The notes beneath the pieces were generated by a model, which was not told where the DNA came from, did not search any database, and saw only the letters and a list, made by a program, of their open reading frames with translations. A DNA stretch of 64,000 nucleotides from the NCBI GenBank assembly GCA_937980645.1, contig CALJPQ010000027.1, forward strand, positions 78,725 to 142,724, given 5' to 3'. Shown here piece after piece: positions 43,446 to 52,148 of the stretch. The stretch is from an uncultured Saprospiraceae bacterium (lineage in GTDB: Bacteria > Bacteroidota > Bacteroidia > Chitinophagales > Saprospiraceae). The translations under genes were made by a program, and so were the position numbers. Each line of letters begins with the position of its first letter. Position 1 is the first letter of the stretch.

Positions 43446-45659
43446 ATGACGCTTGAGTACGCCCAGGCTGCGCTGAAAAAGTATTTCGGCTACGACGCTT
43501 TTCGTCCTCTGCAGGCCGACATTATCGAGGCCATTTATGCTGGTCGTGATGCGCTGGTGCTCATGCCCACGGGTGGCGGCAAGAGCATTTGCTACCAGAT
43601 ACCCGCCGTTACGCTTGAGGGCGTGGCGGTGGTCGTTAGCCCGCTCATTGCCTTGATGAAAGACCAGGTTGAGGGCTTGCGCGCCAACGGCATTCCGGCG
43701 GCTTTCCTCAACAGCACGCTGAGCACTGAAGAGGTGTTCCATCTCGAAAACCACCTGCTCGCCGGGCACATCAAACTCCTGTATGTCAGCCCTGAAAAGA
43801 TCGTAACGGCTGGCTTCCGCCAGCTGCTCAGCCACCTGAAGGTCAGCCTATTCGCCATTGACGAGGCCCATTGCATCTCCGCCTGGGGGCACGACTTCCG
43901 GCCCGAATATACCCAGCTGCAGTTTCTCAAGGACCAATACCCCGACACACCCATGGTAGCCCTGACGGCTACTGCCGACAAGCTCACCCGCAAAGACATC
44001 ATCGCACAATTGCGCCTGCGCAACCCAGCCCTGTTCATCGCCTCCTTTGACCGGCCCAACATCCGCCTGACCGTACGCCCCGGACAAAACCGCCTGAGAC
44101 AGATTGTAGATTTTTTGAAAAAACACCCCAACCACTCCGGCATCATTTACTGCTTGGCCCGCAAAACCTGCGAAGACCTGGCCCAGCGCCTGCATGCGCA
44201 CGGCTTCCGGGCCACCTACTACCACGCCGAAATGCCGCCCCAAAAGCGCAGCCAGGCGCAGGAGGACTTCATCAACGACCGCGTGCCCATCGTTTGCGCC
44301 ACTATCGCCTTCGGCATGGGCATTGACAAAAGCAACGTCCGCTTCGTACTCCACTACAACATGCCGCGCAACGTGGAGAGCTACTACCAGGAAATCGGTC
44401 GCTGCGGCCGCGACGGCCTGCCCGCCGAAGCGGTGCTGTTCTTCAGTTACGCCGATGTAATGACCTATCGGGAAATGTTTGAGCGCGACGAAAGCACGCC
44501 GCCCGACCAGAAGGCCCTGAAAATCGCCAAATTAGAGCGCATGTTCGAGTTGGCCCAGGCCCCCGTGTGCCGACGCAAGACGGTGCTGGCCTACTTCGGC
44601 GAGACTTACGACGGCAACTGCGGCCACTGCGACGTCTGCCTGCACCCGCCGCAACACTTCGACGGCACCATCGCCGCCCAAAAAGCCCTCTCCGCCCTCA
44701 AGCGCGTCCACGAGCGCGTGGGCATGAACCTGCTCATTGACATCCTGCGCGGCAGTAGCCGCCGCGAAATTCAAGAGCAGGGCTACCACAACATCAAGAC
44801 CTACGGCGCTGGCCGGGAATACACCTCCAACGAATGGGCTTTCCTGCTGTCGCAAATGCTCCACCTGGGGCTGATCGAGATTGCCTACGACGACCACCAC
44901 TGCCTGCGCGTAACTGAAGAGGGCGCGAAGGTGCTGTTTCAAGGAAAAAAAGTAACCCTTGCCCTCCCCCAACCCGAAGAGAAAGACCCAATGCCCACCC
45001 GCACAAAGACCTCGAAAGCCGAAGCCCTCGGCAGCCCACTAGAGGAAAACCAAGTTGAAGCGCTCTTCCAGCGCCTGCGCGAATTGCGCCGCGCCATCGC
45101 CGTGCAGCAAGGGATGCCGCCGTACGTGGTGTTCCACGACACCACGCTGCAGGATATGGCGCTGAAATGCCCGCTTTTTGTGTTCGATTTGTTGAAGGTC
45201 AGCGGCGTCGGCGAGCGCAAAATGGAGCGCTTCGGCGAAGCGTTCGTCCGCGAGATACGCCGGTTTGCCTTGGAGAAAAACCCGACGGGCCATAAGCCCA
45301 AAGGCATCTCCATCATCCGCACGTGGGCCTTGCTCGAGGCGGGCTACAGTGTGGCACAAATTGCCGAAATGCGCGGCCTGGCACCAACCACTATCGCCGG
45401 CCATTTGGCCACGCTTTACGAAACCGGCGACAACCTCGACCTGAGCGCATGGGTCAGCGCCGAAGCCCTCGAACGCATTCAGCGCGTACTGCCGCAATTG
45501 CCCGAGCCTTATGCCCTGAGCGCCATTCAGGAAATCGTCGGTGAAGCATACGACTTCGACCAGATCCGCTTTGCGATTGCCGACTACCGCCGACAGCGGC
45601 GCGCCGCCGGAGCCCCACCAGAGGATGACGAAGCAGAGGAGACGCCAGCAGATGCCTGA
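43446..45659 (+). CDS. recQ: ATP-dependent DNA helicase RecQ
   Basis: A 737-residue 3'-5' helicase for recombination repair. The helicase core has MPTGGGKS (Walker A), DEAHCISAWGHDFRPEY (motif II plus aromatic loop), ALTATA, and QEIGRCGRDG (motif VI). The zinc-binding RQC region has Cys ligands in CRRKTVLAYFGE and NCGHCDVC. A winged helix follows, then an HRDC domain near residues 535-610 (LFQRLRELRRAIA, DLLKVSGVGERKMERFG). A C-terminal helix-turn-helix (YSVAQIAEMRGLAPTTIAGHL) is the extra domain seen in Bacteroidota RecQ. The ATG at 43446 is chosen. It converges with the endonuclease/exonuclease/phosphatase gene. Confidence 0.95.
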   Translation: MTLEYAQAALKKYFGYDAFRPLQADIIEAIYAGRDALVLMPTGGGKSICYQIPAVTLEGVAVVVSPLIALMKDQVEGLRANGIPAAFLNSTLSTEEVFHLENHLLAGHIKLLYVSPEKIVTAGFRQLLSHLKVSLFAIDEAHCISAWGHDFRPEYTQLQFLKDQYPDTPMVALTATADKLTRKDIIAQLRLRNPALFIASFDRPNIRLTVRPGQNRLRQIVDFLKKHPNHSGIIYCLARKTCEDLAQRLHAHGFRATYYHAEMPPQKRSQAQEDFINDRVPIVCATIAFGMGIDKSNVRFVLHYNMPRNVESYYQEIGRCGRDGLPAEAVLFFSYADVMTYREMFERDESTPPDQKALKIAKLERMFELAQAPVCRRKTVLAYFGETYDGNCGHCDVCLHPPQHFDGTIAAQKALSALKRVHERVGMNLLIDILRGSSRREIQEQGYHNIKTYGAGREYTSNEWAFLLSQMLHLGLIEIAYDDHHCLRVTEEGAKVLFQGKKVTLALPQPEEKDPMPTRTKTSKAEALGSPLEENQVEALFQRLRELRRAIAVQQGMPPYVVFHDTTLQDMALKCPLFVFDLLKVSGVGERKMERFGEAFVREIRRFALEKNPTGHKPKGISIIRTWALLEAGYSVAQIAEMRGLAPTTIAGHLATLYETGDNLDLSAWVSAEALERIQRVLPQLPEPYALSAIQEIVGEAYDFDQIRFAIADYRRQRRAAGAPPEDDEAEETPADA

Positions 45660-45701
45660 ATCTGCTACGAGCCGAATGTTTCCAGACGCCCCTGTCCTGT
45701 T

Positions 45702-46751
45702 TCAGAAACCCAGCACAGCCACCACCGGATAGTGGTCGGAGACGCCGTTGCGCGGCACACGGCAGCGATAAACCTTGAACGCCGGATCGCACAGGATGTA
45801 GTCAATGCGCAGGAACGGTATGGCGCCAGCAAAGGTGGTGCCCAGCCCAAAACCGCGCTCGCGGAAGGTGTCTTTGAGGCCCTCGGACACCTGGTCATAG
45901 ACGTAAGAAGTGGGCGTGTCGTTGAAGTCGCCGCATACAATCACCGGATGCGGGCTAGAAGCTATTTGGTCGCGCAAGATTTTAGCCTGTCGGGCGCGTA
46001 TGGCCGTAGCGCCGCCCACTTTGCGTACGACGTGCCCAACCTCCTTCCAGGTGTCCTTGCGGTCAATGGGCGCTTCTTTCACAATGCGCTCGGTGTCGTA
46101 GGTTACTCGGTTCGACTGCAGGTGCACATTGTACACGCGCACCACGCGCCGCCCTATCTGCAGGTCGGCCCACATAGAGGTGTTCTCTTCCTCCTCAAAC
46201 GGTAATGGACCGCCGCGCAGCACCGGATAGCGGCTCAAAATGGCCGTACCCGAGCGCCCTAACTCAAACACGTGTGTCAGCCCCATGCGAGGTCCCAATT
46301 TGAGGAAAAACTTGCGCGCCGTTTCTTGCACACATAGCACGCTTGGGTCGCCCTGCTCTTTCCAAAAGCGAATGTAATGGGCTGCAATGCCCTCCCATTC
46401 CTCCGGCTCCAGATGGATGCCGCGAAACAGCCCGCCCACGTTGTGCGAACCCACCACCAGCGCCTCCGCAGGCGCCTCATGACGCCCGGGATTCACACCA
46501 ACGAAAGCCGTCAGATGGTTCCAGCCCAGCAGCAGCATGCCGGCATGATAGAGGGCGTACCGGTGCAGCCGAAACGCCCACACGCCTAACAACAGGATAT
46601 TGGCCAGCAATAGCCACGGATAGGCCGTGCCGAAAAAGGCCAACCAGCGGAAAAGGGCGGGACTGACAAACGGCGCTAAGTAAGACAGAAAAGTCAACAG
46701 GATAACGGCTGCACTCGCCAGCTGCAGCGCGTGCCTCAACAGATATTGCAT
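45702..46751 (-). CDS. Membrane-anchored endonuclease/exonuclease/phosphatase-family protein
   Basis: A 349-residue protein with three N-terminal membrane helices (about residues 10-85), then an EEP (DNase I/AP-endonuclease-like) domain. Active-site motifs are VGSHNVGG, VCVQET (Glu), VYNVHLQS, VICGDFNDTP, RIDYILCDP and VSDHYPVVA. The active site should face the periplasm or outside if the helices end there. It could be a phosphodiesterase, sphingomyelinase-like or nuclease. It is the last gene of the mutL-rhomboid-rhomboid-EEP unit, 16 nt after the preceding gene, a conserved order in Bacteroidota. Confidence 0.88.
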   Translation of the reverse strand: MQYLLRHALQLASAAVILLTFLSYLAPFVSPALFRWLAFFGTAYPWLLLANILLLGVWAFRLHRYALYHAGMLLLGWNHLTAFVGVNPGRHEAPAEALVVGSHNVGGLFRGIHLEPEEWEGIAAHYIRFWKEQGDPSVLCVQETARKFFLKLGPRMGLTHVFELGRSGTAILSRYPVLRGGPLPFEEEENTSMWADLQIGRRVVRVYNVHLQSNRVTYDTERIVKEAPIDRKDTWKEVGHVVRKVGGATAIRARQAKILRDQIASSPHPVIVCGDFNDTPTSYVYDQVSEGLKDTFRERGFGLGTTFAGAIPFLRIDYILCDPAFKVYRCRVPRNGVSDHYPVVAVLGF

Positions 46752-46767
46752 AGGCTCATTTCAGGTG

Positions 46768-47670
46768 CTATTTCTTGCTGGCGTTGTAAAGGAATTCCTT
46801 CTCTTCCGGCGTGAGACTTTCCAGGCCACTGGCTTTAATTTTATCCAGAATGGCATCCAAACGCTCCTGAAAGGGCGGCTCATCTGCTGGCGCACGCCCG
46901 CCCCGCACCACGGTGAATACGCGTTCGGCCCGGCGCCTCGGTTTGGGGCGGCGCGTCAGCAGGCCCGACAGGTAGTCCAGCAGCCGATTGACCGGCTCGG
47001 CCCAGTCCCTGCCGCTCCGCATGGCATTCACAAACAGGACGCCCATGACAAAGCCGCCCAAGTGCGCCGCATGCCCGCCCGAATTGTACTGCCCGGCAAT
47101 GCCGATGAGGTCGAACACCAACAGCACCAGCACGATGTACTTCAGCTTGACGTCCCCCAACAAAAGCAAGCGAATGCGGTAGTCGGGCGCCAACAACAGC
47201 GCTGCTCCGGCCAACGCCATCACTGCCCCAGAAGCGCCCAGGGCATATAACCCTACCGACGGAAGCACCTGCGCCGACACCATGAAAGCCAATGCGCCGA
47301 TCAACCCACCCAGCAGATAGATCGGCAGCACACGCCGCGGGCCTACCAGATCGCTGATGACCGTGCCAAACATGTGCATGAAAATCAGGTTGCCTATCAG
47401 ATGCCACAGACTCAGGTGCAAAAACATGTACGTAATGGGCGACCATATCTGAAACAGCAGCCGATAGGGCGACGCTGGCACACAAAACCAGTGCAGCCCT
47501 GTATCAAACGCCGCACTGCCCGACTCTCGCCCCATCGTCAGCAACATCAGGCCCAACGTGAGGTTGGCAAGCAGGAATACCGCAAAATTGATGACTATTA
47601 GCCGCGTTACGATGTTCGACACCCGCAACGTGTACATCAAATCGTTCCAAATGGATCGCAACAATGCCAT
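46768..47670 (-). CDS. Rhomboid-family intramembrane serine protease
   Basis: A 300-residue rhomboid. Six membrane helices occupy about residues 20-220. The catalytic Ser is in ALGASGAVMALA and the His in AAHLGGFVMG; the L1 loop WSPITYMFLHLSLWHLIGN is present. A cytoplasmic Arg-rich tail (RRPKPRRRAERVF) and a helical end (LEKIKASGLESLTPEEKEFL-like) are characteristic of the Bacteroidota paralogue. ATG at 47670 is used. It follows the other rhomboid by 25 nt. Confidence 0.9.
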   Translation of the reverse strand: MALLRSIWNDLMYTLRVSNIVTRLIVINFAVFLLANLTLGLMLLTMGRESGSAAFDTGLHWFCVPASPYRLLFQIWSPITYMFLHLSLWHLIGNLIFMHMFGTVISDLVGPRRVLPIYLLGGLIGALAFMVSAQVLPSVGLYALGASGAVMALAGAALLLAPDYRIRLLLLGDVKLKYIVLVLLVFDLIGIAGQYNSGGHAAHLGGFVMGVLFVNAMRSGRDWAEPVNRLLDYLSGLLTRRPKPRRRAERVFTVVRGGRAPADEPPFQERLDAILDKIKASGLESLTPEEKEFLYNASKK

Positions 47671-47695
47671 GGCGCTATAATTCCGCAAAAGTACG

Positions 47696-48334
47696 TTATC
47701 GAAGCCGTCCCTTATACCAGTACATGATCAGCAAAAAGCCAAAGAGTGCGCCTCCCAAATGCGCAAAATGGGCAATGCCCGTCCCGTAGCCTCTCACCCC
47801 CATGAAGAGCTCCAGCACGGCCATAATCAGAACGAAGTACTTGGCCCGCATCGCTACCGGCGGAAACAGCAGCTGGATAATCTGGTTGGGGAAAAGGTAA
47901 GCAAATGCAACGAAAACGCCGAAAATAGCCCCCGAGGCTCCCAGCATCGCTCCATTCCAGCTGCGAGGGTCAATGCCGGCCTGCTCCAGCTCCCACCACT
48001 GCACGCCCAAATGCAGCGCCATAGCGCCAAAGCCGCAGAACAGGTAGTAGAACAAAAAGCGCTTCGGCCCCCAGACGGCTTCAATCATCGGCCCAAAGAA
48101 AAACAAGGACAGCATGTTAAAGGCTAAATGCCCCAGGCTCCCGTGCATGAACATGTGCGTAACGAATTGGTAAGGCTCGAAGTTAGCCGACCCGGGCATG
48201 AAGAGCGCCAACGACAGGCGGCCTAAGTGCTCATTGGATTGAGGCTCTCCTAAAATCACGTAAGAGCCAATAAACATCAGCACGTTAAGGATAATCAGGT
48301 GCTTGACGACGCCGGTAAACGGTTGAGAATACAT
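47696..48334 (-). CDS. Rhomboid-family intramembrane serine protease (short paralogue)
   Basis: A 212-residue rhomboid consisting of just the six-helix core. The catalytic Ser is in LGASGAIFGVF, the His in AHFAHLGGALFG, and the HMFMHGSLGHLAFNM loop is complete. It cleaves within membrane segments of unknown substrates. It lies 20 nt after mutL and 25 nt before the second rhomboid, within a four-gene unit. Confidence 0.91.
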   Translation of the reverse strand: MYSQPFTGVVKHLIILNVLMFIGSYVILGEPQSNEHLGRLSLALFMPGSANFEPYQFVTHMFMHGSLGHLAFNMLSLFFFGPMIEAVWGPKRFLFYYLFCGFGAMALHLGVQWWELEQAGIDPRSWNGAMLGASGAIFGVFVAFAYLFPNQIIQLLFPPVAMRAKYFVLIMAVLELFMGVRGYGTGIAHFAHLGGALFGFLLIMYWYKGRLR

Positions 48335-48354
48335 GAAAGCGAAAGGGTATGGAC

Positions 48355-50205
48355 TTAGCCGGCGAAACGCCGTTGCAATTCTTCCAGTTCAAAAGTTACG
48401 AAGCATAACCTTCCCGACGGGCTGCGGTAGGGTTGGGCGCAGGCGAAGAGCTGGTCTATGAGCGCCTGCATTTCTTCCACCGTGAGCGTCTGGCCCGCCC
48501 GTAAAGCAGCACTGCGCGCCAGAGCGCTGGCCACGCGCTCGTGGATGCCCGCATCAGGGTCCAGATTGTTTTTGTACTGCTCCAGCAAACGCTCCAGCAG
48601 CACTTCTTCCGTCATTCCGACAGAAGTAGTGGCCGGCACGCCGTGGATGACGAAGGCGTTGCCGCCGAACTCGGCGATGTCGAAGCCCAGGCGGTTGACC
48701 TCCGGCAAGATGCTGCGCAACAGAGCCGCGTCGGCGGGCGGCAGCTCGAGGTTTCTGGGAAAAAGCAACTGCTGCACCGCCGCGGGTTGCTGGCGCAAGG
48801 CCTCCATATAGCGTTCGTACAGGATACGCTCGCTGGCGGCTTGTTGGTCAATGAGCAAAAAGCCGGACTTGATATGGCTGACAATATACTGGCCGTGTAT
48901 CTGGTAGGGCGGTCGTTGCACTTTGGTAGCATCGGCCGCACTATCGCTACTTTCTATAATGCTCTCGAACGACCGGCCCGTATCCTCTGTGGGCAGGTCG
49001 GTTGCTCTGGAAGGCAGCGTATCGGGGGCGTCCAGGCCTTCAAAAAGGCGTTGCCAGTGGCGCAATTGGTCGTCGGGCATGGGAGGCCGCTCCCGGTGGC
49101 TATGTCCGCCCGTAAACCGGTCGGCTACCCGCTCCGGTGTGGGGGATGTTTCAGGCCATACGGTTGGTCGTGCCAAAAAGGCAGGCTCTTGCTCGAAGTC
49201 GAGCGTCGGCGTTACGTTGTGCATACCCAATGCGTGCCGGACGGCCACCTTGAGGTAATTGTAGACCAGCCGCTCATCGTCAAACTTGATTTCTTGCTTG
49301 GTGGGGTGCACGTTCACGTCAATGCGCGATGGCTCAATGTCCAGAAATAGCACGTACAGCGGGTAGGTATCAGGCGGCAACATGCCCTCGTAGGCGCTCA
49401 TGACGGCATGATGCAGGTAAGAGCTCTTGATGAAGCGCCGATTGACGAAGAACAGCTGCTCACCGCGCGCCTTCCGGAAATAGTCGGGCTTGCCCACGAA
49501 GCCGCCGATGTTGAGGATTTCGGTTTCCTCCTGCACGGGTACCAATTTTTTATTGATGGCCTCACCAAAAATTTTGACGATGCGCGTACGCAGGTTGCCC
49601 GCCACGAGGTGGAAGAGTTCCTGGTCGTTGTGGTGCAACAAAAAAGACAGGTCGGAATTGGCCAAAGCGATGCGCTGAAACTCGTCTATGATGTGGCGCA
49701 TCTCGACCGGGTCGCTTTTGAGGAAATTGCGCCGGGCCGGCACGTTGTAAAACAGATTGCGCACGGCCACACTGGTACCCACTGGCGCCTGGCAAGGCTC
49801 GTGCACCTTAACGACACTGTCCTCAATAACCACGCGCGTACCCAGCTCGTCCACAGCACGGCGCGTGCGCAACTCCACCTGCGCCACCGCAGCAATAGAA
49901 GCCATCGCCTCGCCCCGAAAACCCATCGTGCGGATGGAAAAGAGGTCCCGTGCATCCCGGATTTTGGATGTGGCGTGCCGCTCAAAGCACATACGCGCAT
50001 CCGTCTCCGACATGCCACAACCATTATCTACCACCTGAATGAGCGTTTTGCCCGCGTCGCGCACAATCAACTGAACCTGCGTAGCGCCGGCATCTATAGC
50101 GTTCTCCATCAGTTCCTTCACTACCGAGGCCGGGCGCTGAACCACCTCGCCAGCGGCAATCTGGTTGGCTACGCTTTCAGGCAGTAACTGGATTACGTTT
50201 GTCAT
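48355..50205 (-). CDS. mutL: DNA mismatch repair protein MutL
   Basis: A 616-residue GHKL ATPase that couples MutS mismatch recognition to repair. The ATPase domain has ENAIDAGA, VDNGCGM, ATSKI and MGFRGEAMASI (usually GEALASI). The transducer segment with NVHPTKQEIKF follows, then an acidic linker (about 350-430) and the C-terminal dimerisation domain. In the latter, the position of the endonuclease motif DQHA(x)2E(x)4E reads DQQAASERILYE, with the His replaced by Gln; the end PYRSPSGRLCFVTFELEEL is typical for the phylum. First gene of the mutL-rhomboid-rhomboid-EEP unit. Confidence 0.94.
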   Translation of the reverse strand: MTNVIQLLPESVANQIAAGEVVQRPASVVKELMENAIDAGATQVQLIVRDAGKTLIQVVDNGCGMSETDARMCFERHATSKIRDARDLFSIRTMGFRGEAMASIAAVAQVELRTRRAVDELGTRVVIEDSVVKVHEPCQAPVGTSVAVRNLFYNVPARRNFLKSDPVEMRHIIDEFQRIALANSDLSFLLHHNDQELFHLVAGNLRTRIVKIFGEAINKKLVPVQEETEILNIGGFVGKPDYFRKARGEQLFFVNRRFIKSSYLHHAVMSAYEGMLPPDTYPLYVLFLDIEPSRIDVNVHPTKQEIKFDDERLVYNYLKVAVRHALGMHNVTPTLDFEQEPAFLARPTVWPETSPTPERVADRFTGGHSHRERPPMPDDQLRHWQRLFEGLDAPDTLPSRATDLPTEDTGRSFESIIESSDSAADATKVQRPPYQIHGQYIVSHIKSGFLLIDQQAASERILYERYMEALRQQPAAVQQLLFPRNLELPPADAALLRSILPEVNRLGFDIAEFGGNAFVIHGVPATTSVGMTEEVLLERLLEQYKNNLDPDAGIHERVASALARSAALRAGQTLTVEEMQALIDQLFACAQPYRSPSGRLCFVTFELEELQRRFAG

Positions 50206-50381
50206 GAATGAAAATCAGGCGTCAGGCGCCCAATGGTTTATTTGTCTGGCTGCTTCTCAATGCAACAACGTTCGGTTTTGGCACAGGCAAAGGTAGCGCG
50301 TTTTGAACATTATCGCCCGCTTCTGCGCTTGCCTCCTAAGCAAAAAAATCACCCCAACCCGTGTACTTATGCCCACGTGCT

Positions 50382-50389
50382 TATTTTTG
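50382..50389 (+). promoter_or_regulatory. -7 promoter element upstream of the small membrane protein
   Basis: TATTTTTG matches TAnnTTTG; 30 nt separate it from the ATG at 50420. No -33 TTG is seen at 19-21 nt. Confidence 0.35.
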
Positions 50390-50419
50390 CCGCCCCTTAT
50401 TGTACGACACAACACAGAT

Positions 50420-50548
50420 ATGGAGAACATTTCCAACACTCGCGGCAAAGGATATTGCTTGCTCTACCTGTTCATGGGAATCTTTTTCTTTGTAGCCTTA
50501 GTGCTGATGCTTTATTATCGGAATTTCGTGATGGAGTTTCCGAAGTAA
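50420..50548 (+). CDS. Small single-pass membrane protein (42 residues)
   Basis: A short open frame of 42 residues. A polar N terminus with basic residues (NISNTRGKG) is followed by one membrane helix (YLFMGIFFFVALVLMLYY) and a short tail RNFVMEFPK. The composition is what a real small membrane protein would show, and a -7 promoter element lies 30 nt upstream. The frame is open farther upstream, but those codons look non-coding. No family is recognised. Expression is not proven by sequence. Confidence 0.5.
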   Translation: MENISNTRGKGYCLLYLFMGIFFFVALVLMLYYRNFVMEFPK

Positions 50549-50561
50549 GCGCTCAAAAGGA

Positions 50562-50672
50562 GCCAAACGAGTGCCCAGGCGGGTTTGGTGGTTACGGGGT
50601 GGCCAAAAGAGTCTGGCTGTTGCTGGGCGCCAAACAAGTTTGGTCGTTACGGGGCTAAACAAGTTTGGCTGG
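50562..50672. repeat. Imperfect tandem repeat with palindromic core upstream of rpsF
   Basis: Four imperfect units begin at 50562, 50602, 50630 and 50655. The core is CCAAACAAGTTTGG (a 6-bp inverted repeat around AA), and two units continue with TTTGGT-G/C-GTTACGGGG. The block ends about 16 nt before the -33 element of the rpsF promoter. Confidence 0.6.
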
Positions 50673-50687
50673 TACAAAAATTTCTGC

Positions 50688-50718
50688 TTTGCGCTTTTGC
50701 TGCAGAGCACTACCTTTG
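50688..50718 (+). promoter_or_regulatory. Promoter of the rpsF-rpsR-rplI operon
   Basis: TTTG (50688-50691), a 19-nt spacer and TACCTTTG (50711-50718): both elements exact. The rpsF ATG follows 48 nt later. Confidence 0.85.
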
Positions 50719-50766
50719 TGCCCACTTTTTGCGATTGTTCCTAAATTTTATCATAAGTATTTGAAA

Positions 50767-51195
50767 ATGAGACACTACGAAGTCACCTTCATCGTGGATC
50801 CAGTGCTGTCGGGCGATGAAGTAAAAGCGACAGCGGAACACATCCTGGAAGAGATCAAGCAGTTTGGCGGCACCATCGTGGCCGTGGACGAAATGGGGCT
50901 GCGCCAGCTGGCCTACCCCATCAACAAGCGCTCCAGCGGCGTTTACTACTGCTATGAGTTCTCCTGCACTGACGCCAGCTGGCTGGCCAAATTCGAGCTG
51001 AACCTGAAGCGCAACGAAAACCTGCTGCGCTTCCTCATCGTCAAGCTCGACAAGTACGGCATCAAGTACAACGACGACAAACGCAACGGCCGCATCGGCA
51101 AAAAACGCACTGAACAGCAAGAAGCGGTGGCTGTGGAAGAAACGCCCGCTCCCGCAGTTGTTGACTTAGACCAGTTGGACGGAGAGATCGAATAA
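50767..51195 (+). CDS. rpsF: 30S ribosomal protein S6
   Basis: A 142-residue ribosomal protein. The ferredoxin-like core MRHYEVTFIVDPVLSGDEV through FLIVKLDKYGIKY (residues 1-98) matches bS6, with the conserved LAYPINKRSSGVYYCYEF strand. The tail of about 45 residues is Glu-rich, as in many Bacteroidota. The ATG at 50767 begins the domain. First gene of the S6-S18-L9 operon; ssb, which lies between S6 and S18 in many other bacteria, is absent. S6 pairs with S18 in the platform of the small subunit. Confidence 0.97.
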   Translation: MRHYEVTFIVDPVLSGDEVKATAEHILEEIKQFGGTIVAVDEMGLRQLAYPINKRSSGVYYCYEFSCTDASWLAKFELNLKRNENLLRFLIVKLDKYGIKYNDDKRNGRIGKKRTEQQEAVAVEETPAPAVVDLDQLDGEIE

Positions 51196-51225
51196 CCCGT
51201 TAACCACTAAAATTCAGTTTTCATC

Positions 51226-51495
51226 ATGACTGCATCCAGAGAAGATGTTAAGTTTCTCAGCAACCCACGTATTGGCCTGAGACAAAAAAAATACTGCCGC
51301 TTCCGCAAATACGGCATTAAGTACATTGACTACAAAGACCCGGATTTTTTGAAGAACTTCATCAACGAGCAGGGCAAAATCCTGCCGCGCCGCATCACCG
51401 GCAACAGCCTGAAGTATCAGCGCCGCGTGGCTACGGCCATCAAGCGTGCACGACAGTTGGCCATGTTGCCTTATGTTGGCGACCTGCTCAAATAA
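51226..51495 (+). CDS. rpsR: 30S ribosomal protein S18
   Basis: An 89-residue ribosomal protein bS18. The conserved [18 protein letters not shown] start and the [29 protein letters not shown] core are complete. It lies 30 nt after rpsF and 42 nt before rplI. It binds S6 in the subunit platform. Confidence 0.98.
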   Translation: MTASREDVKFLSNPRIGLRQKKYCRFRKYGIKYIDYKDPDFLKNFINEQGKILPRRITGNSLKYQRRVATAIKRARQLAMLPYVGDLLK

Positions 51496-51537
51496 ACCGC
51501 ATCAAACCCAAGCGTCATTTTCAAAAAAACACAGGTT

Positions 51538-52047
51538 ATGAACGTCATTTTGCTGGATCATATCGAACGCCTTGGCGACAAGTACGATGTCGTGAAAGTC
51601 CGCGACGGTTACGGTCGCAACTATCTCATCCCGCGCGGGCTGGCTATTGTGGCCAACAAGGCCAACCTAGCACGTGTGGAGGGCCTGAAGAAGCAGAACG
51701 CCAAAAAGGAGGCCGCCATGCTGAGCACGTATCGCGAGTACGCTGCCAAACTCGAAGGCACGCTCATTCGCGTAACGGCCAAAGCAGGCGAAAGCGGACG
51801 CCTCTTCGGCTCTGTAACCGCCCAGCACCTCGCCGACGCCATCCAGGCGCAAACAGGTATTACTGTAGAGCGTCGCATCATTGAAATGCCGGCCGAGGTA
51901 AAGGAGCTGGGTCATTACGAAGCTCGCATCAAGTTCCACGCCGAGGTAACGCCGACGGTGCGCTTTGAGGTGGTGGCCGAAGGCGCCCAAACGACGACGG
52001 CAACCGAAGCCGACACGCGCCCCGACGGCGTAGCCCCTACGGAGTAA
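51538..52047 (+). CDS. rplI: 50S ribosomal protein L9
   Basis: A 169-residue ribosomal protein bL9. The N-terminal domain MNVILLDHIERLGDKYDVVKVRDGYGRNYLIPRG is diagnostic, followed by the long connecting helix and the C-terminal domain (LFGSVTAQHLADAIQ). A 20-residue acidic/Thr-rich tail is added at the end. Last gene of the operon, followed by a strong terminator. Confidence 0.98.
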   Translation: MNVILLDHIERLGDKYDVVKVRDGYGRNYLIPRGLAIVANKANLARVEGLKKQNAKKEAAMLSTYREYAAKLEGTLIRVTAKAGESGRLFGSVTAQHLADAIQAQTGITVERRIIEMPAEVKELGHYEARIKFHAEVTPTVRFEVVAEGAQTTTATEADTRPDGVAPTE

Positions 52048-52078
52048 GCAGCGCTGTTTGGTCAGTCATCGTTTTCAT

Positions 52079-52114
52079 AAAAACCCACGGAGCCCGAAAG
52101 CGCCGTGGGTTTTT
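52079..52114 (+). terminator. Rho-independent terminator after rplI
   Basis: A 12-bp perfect stem (52079-52090 with 52103-52114) encloses a 12-nt loop, with T runs after it (TTTTCCTTTTTTTG). It closes the ribosomal protein operon. Confidence 0.9.
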
Positions 52115-52148
52115 CCTTTTTTTGCCTCTGCAAAATGCACGTGCAGGG

